Source: Paragonimus westermani (taxonomy: Eukaryota; Platyhelminthes; Trematoda; Plagiorchiida; Troglotrematidae). Taken from it: a stretch of DNA of 64,000 bases. Of the stretch, positions 11,142-23,900 are shown in pieces (position 1 is the first letter of the stretch; every line of letters starts with the position of its first letter). Under the pieces are notes generated by a model, which saw only the letters and a program-made list of their open reading frames with translations, searched no databases and was not told the origin of the DNA. The DNA is taken from the NCBI GenBank assembly GCA_008508345.1, contig QNGE01003891.1, positions 1 through 64,000 of the forward strand. The letters run 5' to 3'. The position numbers and the translations under genes were made by a program.

Positions 11142-14100
11142 ACATGTCTGTCTATGGGTTTTTTGAGTTAGTAGTGTATCCGTCTTTGCGTGAATTGTCG
11201 AACGTGTTGACATTTTGCTTTCTCAGTGCTTATAACTATTTTTCGTCATTAATGTTGTGCACTTGCAATGTTTTCTTCATATTTACTAGCAACCTGAAAA
11301 ATTTTATACAACCAACAAAATGACAGAAGCGGGCAAGTCACTGGTATTTTTGTCTGCCATGCACACCTACAAACCTATGAACTGATTAGACAGATCAGTT
11401 ATGGTGTAGAATTTCGAACTGATAACCGTCATTTTATTCACGGGCTCAGTGGTACACTAGTACATATACTGCTCTCACAAACGTCGGAGCTGAAGTTGGG
11501 AGCTTGGCCGGGGCACGAACAGGATTTACTACCGGTGAGTACTAGTAAGAGTCTAGTACTTCGGTTCTAAATGGGCTGACCGGCCTAACTGGATGTGAAG
11601 GTCACGAACTAGCGTGAGTTGTGTCAAACTTATAGTAATCAAACTCCCTGCATTGGAAAGTCTACTAGTGACGTTTGGAACAAGTTCACGAACCTACACT
11701 TTGTTTGGAATAATGGATGGTAGACAGTTACTTAGAGCATTGTTTTGGAAACGTTATAATTCGGAGTTGCACGTTGTCTGGCAATCTGTCTGCACTTAAA
11801 TCAGATTATCCAGTGAACACTGTTCATTGTCGGTTGTCCATTCATGTCGCCATCATGAAAATTACTGGCTGATGTTGGTTTTGACATGGACCAAAAATAA
11901 CTCATCTGCAGACACACCAAACGCCCTCAATCACCGGTGGGCAGAGCGATATGAAAACCAGATCACCTGCTGAAGTATTGCGTTCCCGTTCAGTGTGCGT
12001 AGGCAGTGTTTGTGAAGCGAACTCGTCTGCGGGATTCATCATTCGCTGCGTACCAGTGTGCGTGTAATCTTGCTCTTGCATGTGTCTGATTGGATTGGAT
12101 CATGACATTTCTGATTGGACAGCTGATTGGGTACGCTGTAATTGCATATAGTTACTGTACAATTCCGTTTACTTGCCGTCGTCGCGTACGGTTACTACCG
12201 TACATTTGTTTTCCCTGTTACAATGCAGAAATACTGTCCAGCTGTGTCTGACTTGTATATGTGATACAACATTAACAGCCACAATCGGCAAGCCATTTTA
12301 TTTGCCAGCTAAGCGATTTCTGTGACTGTTGACCATCTACTGGATACTGTGGGTTGGACTATTGGCTGATGAAATTACATTGACAGTACTGTTGGCACAA
12401 GCTGAACCATACCACGTTAGTGATACGCGTTATCAAAACTCAGTGTTTTTTGGTTCGATTAGGTGTTGCCAACCTTGTTCGTTTCAGTAGAGTTGAACGG
12501 TCTCACAGTGATCTACGCAAAGGTAACCTTGAGTTACCTATGCAATAGGGCACACTTTTCACACACAATCTCGAAGCTGCTTTTGTAAACGACTGCTTAT
12601 AAAATAAGCGAGAGCTCTGACAATGGTCATAAACTGATTCCGTTGGTTGCTAGCACGCCCTAACGATGTGATCGAACGTAACAAAATCTGAATTCCGGCT
12701 ATCGACCTAAATTGACGATAAGTTCATAATGGACTCTCGAAAAATTTGAAATATTTAAGCTATTCAAACAAGTGATGTTACTTGCAAGATTAAGTACGCC
12801 AATCTAGCCGTGATGACCATGTAGAATTATCTTGAATCTACCTCAATTATAACCACTTCACAGCTGTTTGTGGGTAGTTTTTATAGGCACCGTATCTTAT
12901 CACGAGAATGAGGTTCAACTGTGAACTGTAGCAAAATGTTTGGCCTATAATTTACCAATGATACTGCGTAAAGAAACACGTGAAACTAAGAAATTTACAT
13001 TTCTGGGGTTTTGTATGATTTAACAAAAAGCACGGTCTGGGATAAAATTAGTTGGAAAAGGTTGGCGATGCTTTTTCCCGTCAGGAGGTCATACAACGTT
13101 GGTTAGGTGAGAAGTCTTCTCACAGGAACAAGTTGTACTTACTCGACGGACATTACAAAGTTCGTTAAACAAAAACATGCAATAAGATATGCTACGCATT
13201 TGCTTTGATACTTCCGGTAACTCGGATCGAGTTGGAAATAAACGGAGAACATTTCGTCGTTGACTCGTAGTCGAACTCTCTACTGTCAGATCCATCTGAG
13301 TTTAGGCTTATCGGACGTTCGACATAAAATCTCGTCAACTTGTCATCGTAGGTTTACTGTGACGACACAATATCCAGCAAATTGTGTGACTCACGAAGGA
13401 TGGAAAACTCTGGGTGGCGGCTTGCATCAAGTGAAGCAATTGTACGCAAACGGCAAAATAGACAACAGGTAACATCACGCAGAACTACCACGAACAGTGT
13501 GTCGATTGTGCTGCTTTGCAGTATTGACCTGGGAACTGTAATGACGGACCCTTTAAGCCTGCTTATCAGTTGTGCAACGGTGACTAAAAATTTAGTTTAA
13601 TTTGAACCTCATGAGAAAAGTATATGAAATCTTTCATTCTGAATCTTGCTTCACGAAGCTGAGCTTCATGTTTCGTTCGTACCTTGAGACGAAGACATGA
13701 GTTCTTCGGGTTCGTTTTAGGAAATATTAGACAACATTTTAAATAGCTTAGATGTGGATCGTCAGAAAAGCCACAGAAGTTAGTTCATTCAGACTGGATA
13801 GTGAAGTTAGTTCAAGTTCCATTATATTACAGTCATCTTTGGGGAGACTTATTGTCAATCAACGAAACCCTCTACGCACCGTACCATGATGCAACCAATG
13901 TCTTCTTGCGACACAATTGTAAAGGATTAAAGGGTCGTTCTCTAAAAGGAGTACGAAATGGGATTGCTACTATTCATGGAGTTTATACTGTAGCAGACGA
14001 TGTTCAACTTCTTGGTCAACACTAAATCTATCAGGATTCTCAATAGCTCCAGTAGATCGACACATGCATTATGGGCTTCCTCATCGCACTATTGGCTAAC

Positions 14101-17100
14101 TCTCACCGGTCACTAACTAAGCAGCTTTGCTGGTCTGTTGCTTCGGCGTGTTTCAGCGCTCCATGATGGACGCCACTAGTTTTCCAAAACTTCTCTTTAC
14201 TCACCTCTTTCATATATTTCGTACTTGTGAGCTGTTCAGCCTAAAAGATACTCCTCCTGCAGCAGAGAGAGAAAATTGTCGGTGTGGTTTGTTCTCCTCT
14301 CCATAATAACTTTCGAAACTGTATGAGATGGTCGCAAGGTATAGATTCAGAGACACTACTGTCGTGTTTGAACCGAATCTTTTGTCCGTCAGCAGCACTT
14401 GAGCCGCAGATTAAGCCGGGGCAGATGATCACGGTCCGTCCCAGAAGCAAAACATACGCAAACAGTGGAGCTGCAAGAACTCGCGTTCAACATAAAAAAT
14501 GCACTTTCCTGAGAAGTATTCTGAAGTTGTATAGCGGTGACATCCTGGTGAACTCAAACATGCGTTTAGCGCAAAAAAGTGCACGGTTTACAAGACTAGG
14601 TAAATCCGTGTACGGCTCCGTTGGCGGATGAAAGTGTAAAGTGCTATGAACGCACATAAGATCAACGATTTCAAACATAAGAGTACATTACGTCATTATT
14701 CGTTCATTCCGAGGATGGGCCGCCTCAGCAGTATAATTCCACAACCCATCGGCGCAGCATTGTACAAAAGTTGCTGGTTGGTCACGTACTTTAGTCCAGG
14801 CGATCATCTGCTTCTACTTCCCTGGTAAACCTTCAGGTCTCCATGGTTCAAATTATTTTCGAGAACACGCAACTAGAGATTGTATTATTATACTGACGTG
14901 GCTACTTATGAAGTATGGGAACAGATAACTCAGGAGCACTTTGTGGTGCCCATCAGCAGCGTGTAACGGACAGCTATTACAATATTCCTCAACGGTTATA
15001 GTCCAATGCAGTATTAACAACTCAGAAAGGAAACAGCTCTTTTTCATGTCAGATTTTGCTGTCCACTTTTCCATCTCGCTTAACCTTGTGTAGTAGTCAG
15101 CCAACGTCGTACCAAGTATGCAAACCAAACAGTTTCCGGCATTCACCAAAGGTTACCTGTTTGATCGATAACGAGAGACTATGCATAAAAGTTTGCTGAG
15201 TCCACAGCTAAAACGGTTCCCTATGTCAAGTCCGAGTACGGGCACTGAACCAGCTGGCGTAGACCACGATTAAAAAAATCTTAAACTGTGACCTATCTCT
15301 CCTTCTCTGTTGAAAAGTGACAACCTATCAGAGCAGCTGCGATTCACGACAGTTTTGTACAAACACAAGTAAAATTTAGATCAACTTTTCGTTAACTTCC
15401 ACTGTCCAACACTTTCATTAGGTTGAGGTTTCAAAAAGTCACACTCACAATGCATTAGCGATCACTTTCAGTTGAACAGAAGTAGGTGGCTGTGACCACG
15501 AGACGTTCGTGATGGATCTTACGAGCTACAGTCATGAAATCAGTAACCTACCGTCGCGTGCTTTTTACAAATGCCGTAGTTGTATTTAGCTGAAGTTAAT
15601 GTACTGGTCATTGTCTAGAAGTTTAACCTGTTGTTTCGCTTCGTCTTAACGGATTGTGAAATGTTAATTGAGCAGACATTCAGCAGCATGTTATTTTCTC
15701 TTCGCATTCATTTTTAGTGCCTAAAATTATTCGACTTCGATAATCTGTTAACAAGAAGTAATAACCCTTTACAAGGTATGGTGCAACCAAAACCTAATTT
15801 CATAACTCACTTCTAAACAGATAATAATCACGTCCCAGGAGGATAGCGTGTTTGCATGATGGAATAATTCATGTAATGGATTACCCAACCAGATAAATTA
15901 ATAATCCTTTCTACTTGGATCTATCAATAGCAAAGTTTGAGCGGAATTCCGGTTTTGTTTGATGATGAATTGTTTTTTTTTAAATGGCTAAACTGGTATC
16001 AGCGGGTTAGAAATCGAATAGTTCAAGGAACAAAACTGGGTCAACTGATGTACTGGACACAATGGAAACCTCATTGCTCTATTCCGTCTGAGTCAACACT
16101 GTGTACACTATATGTTCTCCCTTAATGATATTTGTCTGGAACTGATAACGACATAAACACCATGACGGAGCCATCGTGAAACCTCAGAACTGGTTATTTT
16201 TTATCACAGACACAAGAGATAAAATACATACCTGAAGAGGTGAACATTGTGGAAAAAAGAGAATCGACATAGAGCTGCCCTTTAAGGGTGATTACGTCAG
16301 GCAGAGAACAAAAGGCCGCTGAGAAGTTCACTTAAATTAACATTCAATGTAACTGAACTCTGTGTAACAGCTCGGACTTATAAGCCACCAGTGACTTTAA
16401 TCGAAGCAGATCAGCCTAAAGGTGCAAACTTACATTATGTATACCAATTTATATATAACGGCGGATAAAGTTACGTAGGCAGAACCGAGAGGTGCTTGGG
16501 CTCCAAAGTGAAGGAACAGTTACCTGAATTGGTACAGAAGTCCGTGTTACCGAACAACGACAATGTTTCTTAAACAAGTAAACAGCCAGTTTCCTCAGTT
16601 GCTATACACGTCCTGAGCACTGTCCGTGATATCAATCCAGCTTGTGTTCCGAATTCTGTTACATCATCCTAACCCGAGATTCTCGCAGTTTGTTGAAGTG
16701 GTCACAAAGAGACAGTCTCAACTCAGTGTTCAGAAACAGCTGTTCGTGAACTGAACCTTTCGTTGGACTTATTGACCCGGCTATTGATTGTCCACCCTCC
16801 AGTTGTTTGCTCTCAACAAACCCATCCATGTTATTGTAATTTTGGCACTGAGGAGTCAGTACAAAATGTTTGCAGCTACCAGTATTCATGTTTTAACTGT
16901 TTTGTTCGTACTGTGTGTCAGTACTGTAATGCTTCACGTATGCGGCAGTGGAAGGTAGGATGTACTGCTTTGGGTATGCGAAGACCCATTAAGTATTCCA
17001 AATGTTCACCAAATAATGTGTTTCAGAACATCAATATTGTAAAGAGAAACGATCCAACCAGAACCACCTTCGAACGAAGTTCCGAACACTAATTTGTTGA

Positions 17101-17639
17101 CATTCAAACATTAATGGTATGATGACGATTGGTCCACGATTGTCAACGGTGACCAGTGTGAACAGCTGAAAGGCGCAGCTTGAAACTACATAGTCATGTC
17201 GAGTAGAAAATGCGACTGCACCCAGCAATCGAAAACAGTCAATAAATCAATGAAACATACCATACGGAACTGCTGGTGTATCTGGATGTTTGATATACAT
17301 ATAGGCTCAGCGTTTAGGTTAATAAATTTTAATCTGAGTCGCGTTATAGCTTTTATTTTCCGCAAGGGGGCTGCTTAACCTGATTGGGGCTTACTGGAGT
17401 CTAGCAATACATTCTAAATAATCATTAGATAATGACAATGTCAGTCACTTGCATCGTCTCAACTTAGCCGGACTCACTGACAGCCTCTTCAGCATTTCCA
17501 TTAAGCATCGTATTGACTTGTTCAGTACACCACCTTAGTAAGTAACCAACTCCATTCTCAGACGCTCAAGGTGAAACACAAACCATTTGATCCATGCCCA
17601 ATCGACTGCGTTTAAAATGTTCTGCTAATGGTTTTTTTT
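11142..17639. other. No recognisable gene
   Basis: Nothing in this stretch resembles a known protein, RNA or transposon. One exon-like piece (11447-11531, +) has an acceptor (GGGCTCAG), 28 open codons and a good donor (ACCG|GTGAGT), but it is too short to carry weight. Overlapping ORFs around 14210-14680 and 16659-17092 lack motifs. Confidence 0.45.
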
Positions 17640-18556
17640 AATTTGTGTTTAACTTTAGAGGAAGTCCTCTGGTTTATTTCAAACAGTTAGTCTGGCTTAT
17701 TCACAATAAGGCTAACCAAATTTTATGAAGGGGAAATAGGTCCGTAATTCGGAAGACTGAGTTTTGCATCCTATCCTCAATCTACTGAACAGGTGACCCG
17801 GACTCTGGCGAAAAGCATCCGTCCTTCACGTTCAACTATTGCTGCATTTTAAGTTGAAAAATATTACATTCTGAAATGTAACCGAATTCGTACCAGTGGT
17901 TTTACTTGACTGTTTTAGACACCACTAAGAGACTGCAAACTGGTTTAAAGCCTCTTTGAATGGATCAGCACGATTTGTGAACAGTGATATGCACATGGCA
18001 TACTTACTTTAACTCTTTAGACAATCACCATTGTAAAACGTATGTTATCTGGAGATTAAACAATGTTCCTTAAAAGACTGAGAGGCTACTAAGGTTTGTG
18101 TATTGTTTAACAGTTTGTTGTGCTCAAAAAAACAGCCGTGGCGTTTTCATTTAGCGTTACAGACCACGAGATACAATCGCAAGATTAACCCAACCCTAGT
18201 AGATAATTCCACAATACAAGTAGTTTGTTTTTTTCCATCCGGTCAACTGACATTACAACACAACATGAAAAAGTGCTTTTTTATTAAAAAAATCTTTACT
18301 GTTGTTTGGACTCATGGAAGTTGCAAAGCGAACAGCAACTATCTATGTATTTACACCACGTTGATCTTTAAAGTAATGCACACACATACATGGTCTTTGG
18401 AGAACAAACATGCGACGGTGTGTGGAATCGGCCGTGATACAACTATAATTCGGATAAGTGGATAGCCATGGCTGTTCAAGGCCGATGATGAGTCCGACTC
18501 CACATCTACTTCTGCTACGGTGAGCGATGCAGCGCCAACTAAATTCGTCAGTAATT
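17640..18556. repeat. Tandem duplication, copy A
   Basis: The segment starting at AATTTGTGTTTAACTTTAGA is repeated directly downstream as copy B (18568-19080). Homology covers 17640-18047 and 18434-18556. The stretch 18048-18433 (about 386 bases) is absent from copy B. Its junction in B can be explained by a deletion using a 2-base GT microhomology. Near the end of the unit both copies share an open stretch with acidic and Ser/Thr-rich coding potential (FKADDESDS followed by TSTSATVSDAAP in copy A). Confidence 0.85.
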
Positions 18557-18557
18557 N
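18557..18557. other. Ambiguous base (N) at the duplication junction
   Basis: The single N I noticed lies at 18557, exactly between the two direct copies. This is where an assembler could have trouble collapsing or separating near-identical reads. Confidence 0.95.
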
Positions 18558-18567
18558 GTCTTCTTAA

Positions 18568-19080
18568 AATTTGTGTTTAACTTTAGAGGTAAACCTCTGT
18601 TTTATTTCAAACAATTTGTCTGGCGTATTCACGTTAATGCTAACCAAATTTTATTAAGTGGAAGTAGGTCCGTAACTCGGAAGACTGTTCGAATTTTGCA
18701 TCCTATCCTCAATCTACTCAACAGGCGGAACGCATCCGTCCGTGAAGTTCGACTATTGCTGCATTTTAAGTTGAAAAACCACGTTCTGAAATGTAACCGA
18801 ATTCGTACCAGTGGTTTCACTTGACTGTTTTAGACACCATTAAGAGACTGCAAACTGGTTTGAAGCCTCTTTGAATGGATCAGCACGATTTGTGAACAGT
18901 AGTATATACATGGCACACTTACTTTAACTCTTTAGACAACCACTAGTGTAAAACGTATGTGATACATCCATAATTCGGATAAGTGGATAGCCATGGCTGT
19001 TCAAGGCCGATGATGAGTCCGACTCCGCATCTACTTCTGCTACGGTGAGCGATGCAGCGCCAACTAAATTCGTCAATGAT
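18568..19080. repeat. Tandem duplication, copy B
   Basis: Direct repeat of copy A, starting 11 bases after it. Long stretches are identical, including the block from GTAACCGAATTCGTACCAGT to the CAGCACGATTTGTGAACAGT block and the terminal block ending AACTAAATTCGTCA. Differences are scattered substitutions and small indels plus the 386-base absence, so this is a fairly old event or one under no constraint. I did not identify the source element. Confidence 0.85.
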
Positions 19081-20109
19081 TAAATTTGGACTTTTAAGCT
19101 AATAAATTCTAGCTTGGGAAAGGTCGCTAGAAAAAGTGCTGTCTGTATGTTCCGGACAGATCCACCCAAAATATTAAATTACACTGAAAGAGGACGACCA
19201 GAAAAGGTATCTAAACAAAGCAAGCACAGGGTCTACTGACAGGTATCTTATTTAGCAATAAGTCAGTCAGCATTGGAACAGGAAGCTTGAATTGTCCGTT
19301 CCGGCGAGAGTCATTTAAACAGCTGTGGGGATGCCGCCACTAGTAAATCAGTGAAAAATGAACCTGATAATTTTCTTCAACAATGAACAAATGTCATGTT
19401 TCGCATCTGATAGGAAGAAGAACAATCTGGGCGTCGTTGAGATTATCTTCGAAATTGAACTGATATGCTTTGACAACAAACTAACCGACAATCACTCAGC
19501 AGTAAAAGATGGCGAACAGAATTTCATTGTCATCTGTTGCACCATATCCTCTTGTAGGAGCTGCCTTACAACGAATTACTTCTCTAACTTTGCTTCCCAC
19601 GTCACAAAAGTTTGACTTTTGCTTCGGAGAGTGTATGTGTTAGACTGAATACGCTGTAATCTTAGATTAAGTCCGACTGAAAATCTCTGGAACATGCATG
19701 CTCACTAGATTATGCTAGATATAAAGTGATTCTTTTTCCATCTTTACCTGGCTGTGGTTTAATCAAGAAATTGTCTAGTGGTCACATTCCTTCTGTTTAT
19801 AGTTGGGAATCAACAGCAGATGTTAACGCTACGGTATACATATGATTAAGCTGGAGGTCAAGAAAAGATGATACTTCGACGATATGCGTTAAACTAGCCT
19901 CGGCATTTTCGCCAACGATGAGCTGGAATGCTGTTCAGAAGGTTACAACAGGTTTCGACTGGATTTCTCTATGAAACTGCTTTCCGACAAAAGTCCGCTG
20001 AAATTCCGTATATGCTTCTCCAACTTAACCTAATAATTCGTAAAAATTGTTACCCTTTAATACTTCCGAGCCGCAAACCGAAGAGATATGAGAAGATATA
20101 TTGTGATTT
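19081..20109. other. No recognisable gene
   Basis: Unrecognised sequence between the tandem duplication and the PLE pseudogene. An 85-codon ORF at 19358-19615 (+) shows no family resemblance. I found no upstream part of the reverse transcriptase in frame here, so the adjoining element is 5'-truncated or too decayed to read. Confidence 0.45.
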
Positions 20110-20960
20110 TTGCTGACGCTTATGTTCACAAAATGTTCGGAAGAAAAGTTGCTATCCAGCCTTCCTGGTACACCCAGAATTTGGTGGAGGTATGTTGATG
20201 ATACGTTGGTGGTGATACGTACAGAAGCAATTGATAAATTCATGGAACACAGAAACTCCTTCTATCAGCACATCAAATTTACGATTGAGCACAAATCAGT
20301 GGACCATGAAATGAGTTTTCTAGACTGCAGAATACGCAGAACAGCCGACGGTAATCTGGACACAGGCGTACGCAATCAGGACACTAATTCTAATCGGCAC
20401 CTTTCCTTTAGCTCAGAACACCCCATGTGCATCACGAAAAGAGTTGCATCCAGTTTGTTTCACAAAACCTTGCTATTCAGCAGTTCCGAGGACGAGCTAT
20501 TGAGAGAATACAAGGTCGTCAGGTCGACAATGAAAGCCAACGGTTACTGTGGTAGGATTTTATTTCCAATTCAGCAGCTACCTCGTAACAAGATCGACAA
20601 GCCTAAGAATTGGCTGTTCACTATCGTTGTTCTCTATAGGAGGAATACATGGAGGGACCATAGACGGGTCTTCAATCACCACAACGTCAGAGTGGCATTT
20701 AAGGCCATCAACACATTAATGTATACCTTAGTTTGTTTGAAGGACAAATGGACAGTTCTGGAGCATTCAGACTGTGTTTATCAAACTGACTATAGGAGCT
20801 GTCAAGCTTCTTATATTGGATAGACCTCCCGGGAGCTGGAAGTTTGCGCCAAATTACATGTGAGGTGTAGTAAAAAGCCTGTTACCTACACTCAGCAACT
20901 CTGGAAGTGTGAACACGATTCAACCATTGCGGTACGCGCAATTCCCAAGTTGACTTGGAA
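20110..20960 (+). pseudogene. Penelope-like element: C-terminal RT plus GIY-YIG endonuclease, dead
   Basis: A 237-codon open stretch starts just ahead of the catalytic motif of a reverse transcriptase, WWRYVDDTLVVI, with YVDD at 20191-20202. It is followed by family-typical blocks: FTIEH, then MSFLDCRIRR with a TADGNLDTGV strand, SSEHPMCITKRV, and a DELLREYKVV helix with KANGYCGRI. The end passes into a GIY-YIG nuclease, with VY (about 20776) and ASYIG (20806-20820). It is broken by TAG at 20821 and resumes in frame as TSRELEVCAKLHVRC and DSTIAVRAI up to about 20960. PLE families are known for joining RT to GIY-YIG. The 5' RT motifs are missing and a stop lies inside the nuclease, so the copy is inactive. 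Confidence 0.88.
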
Positions 20961-23900
20961 CATTAGACTGTGCTAAGAAGTGGGTTCCGTAACCACAAAG
21001 AACATATGCTGGCAGAAACCGTGCTGACTGCCAGTACAACACAGACGGTGAATCAATTCACTGGTCTGGAACTGTCACTTACTTAGCATGATTCACTGGG
21101 TGGACAACAATGACACCTTATAGGAAAAGTGTGCGGCATCCCTCTCATCCAGAGCATCTCAAACAGTCTACACACATGCAGATTAAATGCACACAAGCAC
21201 ACAGTGACTGTCTATTCTTATTCCCCCTTGGGATCTTCACTTGGTCTCTTCAAGTGAGTCATGAACCCCTACGGGTAGTCCTTCAACACACTGCAAGTTA
21301 AACACACAAACACGTATCAGTTGATGACTGCCTCATATGAATGTAAATTTCCCGATCTAAATTGCTTGATAAAGGCTCTCCGAGATAGTCAAAACGCTGC
21401 GAAACCGATAACCCTTTTGGTTCTAACTCATCGTGCCTTCGACAGTGAATTATCTATTGACGATCACCCTACTATTCTACTTGTGAAAGACCTATGTATG
21501 TTAAGCTACTATAGTTCTGCCCTAAAAATTAGTGCTTTGAGTTCAAATGGAGCAAAAGTGGTTTACATGTGTAGCTATCTTATAAGTGTGTGATGAGATG
21601 TACCAACAGATCGGAAATATACATTCCAAAAATTCATCTGATAATTGTCTGGTCATGTGGCTGGGTGAGGGTTACGTGAGTTCGTGAGGCAAACAATTAA
21701 CCCGGGCTAATGGCATGTAGGCTAATTATCACTCCGGATAATCTACTGGCATCCGGCTGAGACCATTGACGATTTTCCTGTGTCTTTGTGTATGGGCAGA
21801 AGAAAATCTACGTGACCAATCTTTCGTGTAGGTATTTAATGGCGTGGCTGTTGCTCACTATCGTCCTCTAATTAAAGATTTTGATTAGGGCATTATGTTC
21901 GGGACGTCTATTCGTCATAAGTTGAGCATCACTGAAGTTCGATGGCAGCTTTCAAGTTCAGGTAGACTTTCCGACGAACTCATTCGGAAAGGAAGAGCTG
22001 AACTTGGTCACTTGGTTGTTCGGCGTAATCAGTTGATTCAAATTGACTGAGTAGTCTCAGTCATGGCGATACTGATTTGAGAGAAGACAAGTGATTAATC
22101 CTGGACTTTAATTACGTTGATATAGTCTAGCAGTATGCCAAGCCAAACAAGTACTGCTTAGCACGTTTAGCTCACAATAACTATGGCTGTAGGGTCACGG
22201 AGGGGAGGAGGAACTGTGATGTAAATGTGTTTTAATAAGCAAACAAAACCTGATTCTGGTTCCTCTATTTTGAAACTGCGTAATTTCATTTTACCAATTC
22301 CTAAATTCTCCCAGCCGTTTTCCTCAATGGAATGTGTGAGGCAACAAAAGCACCTGCCTTTTAGGAAATGCGTTGACTGATACTGACGTTGATATGTGAA
22401 ACTAAATTTCTTGCCCGTTCAGCCACCTGTGCTATTGTCCTGTTCACGTCGCATACGCTTGCTGATAACCTAGGTCACAATGGCAAGCGCTGAAATTCGA
22501 TGTCGAAATGAAACACTGGTAGTATCCGAGGATGGGAGATTATCAAAAATGATCAGTTGATTGTCCTCAGGTTCAGTGCATAAAACACACACCTATCTCT
22601 TCAAAGCCATATAGGTTGCTCTGTTAGCATTAAAAGATATTCGTTAATGTATTACAATAGGTCTGGGGTACATCTCCTAACGAAGGAAACAAGGCGAATC
22701 GCGCAATATCCATCGACCGAATTTCGGGAGTATCAACATTTGCCGGATTGTGGCAACCTGAGGGTGGAATCGAAAGTCACCTGTTCGAAATGAAACTGAA
22801 ATATTTCGGTCCACATCGCCTGAGACGGATTCATTTTCAAGTGGATGATTCGGTATTATTCCAGTCAACAAGTCATGTCAATCGCTACATACGGCCGTCT
22901 ATTCTGATTCGGTTTATTTCTCGAGTTCGACTTATGGTCAGTTTTAAACGTGAATATTCGGCTTTGCTGTGACCTAATTTTTGACTAGTTTGTGATTAGT
23001 GGTAACACTCATGCATTCTGCTTCTCGGGCTGGGGCAGACAGTTGAGCGCGTAACCAAAAGGACAATTTAACAAGTACACAAGGTACACACGTTCGGGAA
23101 GTGTAATCAAAGTGCTCAGAATGGTGTGCAGATAAGTGTTTACAACAGTGCGTTCATCTCAAACAAGCGGAATGAACTTTCTGAAAAGCATCGACGCCTA
23201 TGCTCTCGTTTTCCAAAGCAATGAAACAGTTAAATCTCCCGGAATACTTTGATCTACTAGCCCATATCTGCCACTTCAGGCAGTTGCAGGGAAAGAAATC
23301 TGAGGGAGATGTGGTTGGTTGCTCACAAGTGGTGCCATTACCTACCATTGTTTACTAAACAAAGTCTGAATATGCTACGAGTAGGTAACTGCCTAACGCA
23401 GCGAAGCAGCGCTCTGTTGAAAACATAAGCAGAAATTGCCTACGGGCCAGATTTTGAATACTGAAAGTAATAACAACTCCGAAGTGTGCAAGTATACATA
23501 GAACAAAACACTTTAATGCGTTGTAAGAATCTCAGATTGTAACTGGTTAGTATACTTTTGTCGAAGACATATGACCCCATATATGTCTTCCACAGTTACT
23601 GAACTAACTGACATTTGGACTTAACTACGTTTGTATCACGTAAGGCGTTCTTGATGATGCTCAACAAAGTGATTGAAATTGATTGGGAGATTTTGCTATC
23701 AGTGAACATGGTCCACTGAAAAATCCACATCAACGAATGTGGTTATCATTCACACATTCACACAGCTTCAAGTTTTTTTTGGATCAAGAGCCCTGTTCTT
23801 ACAAACCCCCTTGTACGACAGTTTTTCAGGGGCTACAATTTTCGGAAAGAAATTTTATGCTGCACTTGATACTTTCCTGAGCGTTTCTATGAAATTCGAA

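Noticed and set aside
11447..11531. An exon-like piece with acceptor and GTGAGT donor
   Set aside because: Twenty-eight open codons are easily due to chance, and no partner exon was found.
14210..14680. Several overlapping ORFs of 60 to 115 codons on both strands
   Set aside because: None has a recognisable motif or splice-site support.
18103..18465. A 120-codon ORF inside the 386-base part missing from duplicate copy B
   Set aside because: It is poorly biased, with no motif; it crosses the boundary of the duplicated block and is absent from copy B.
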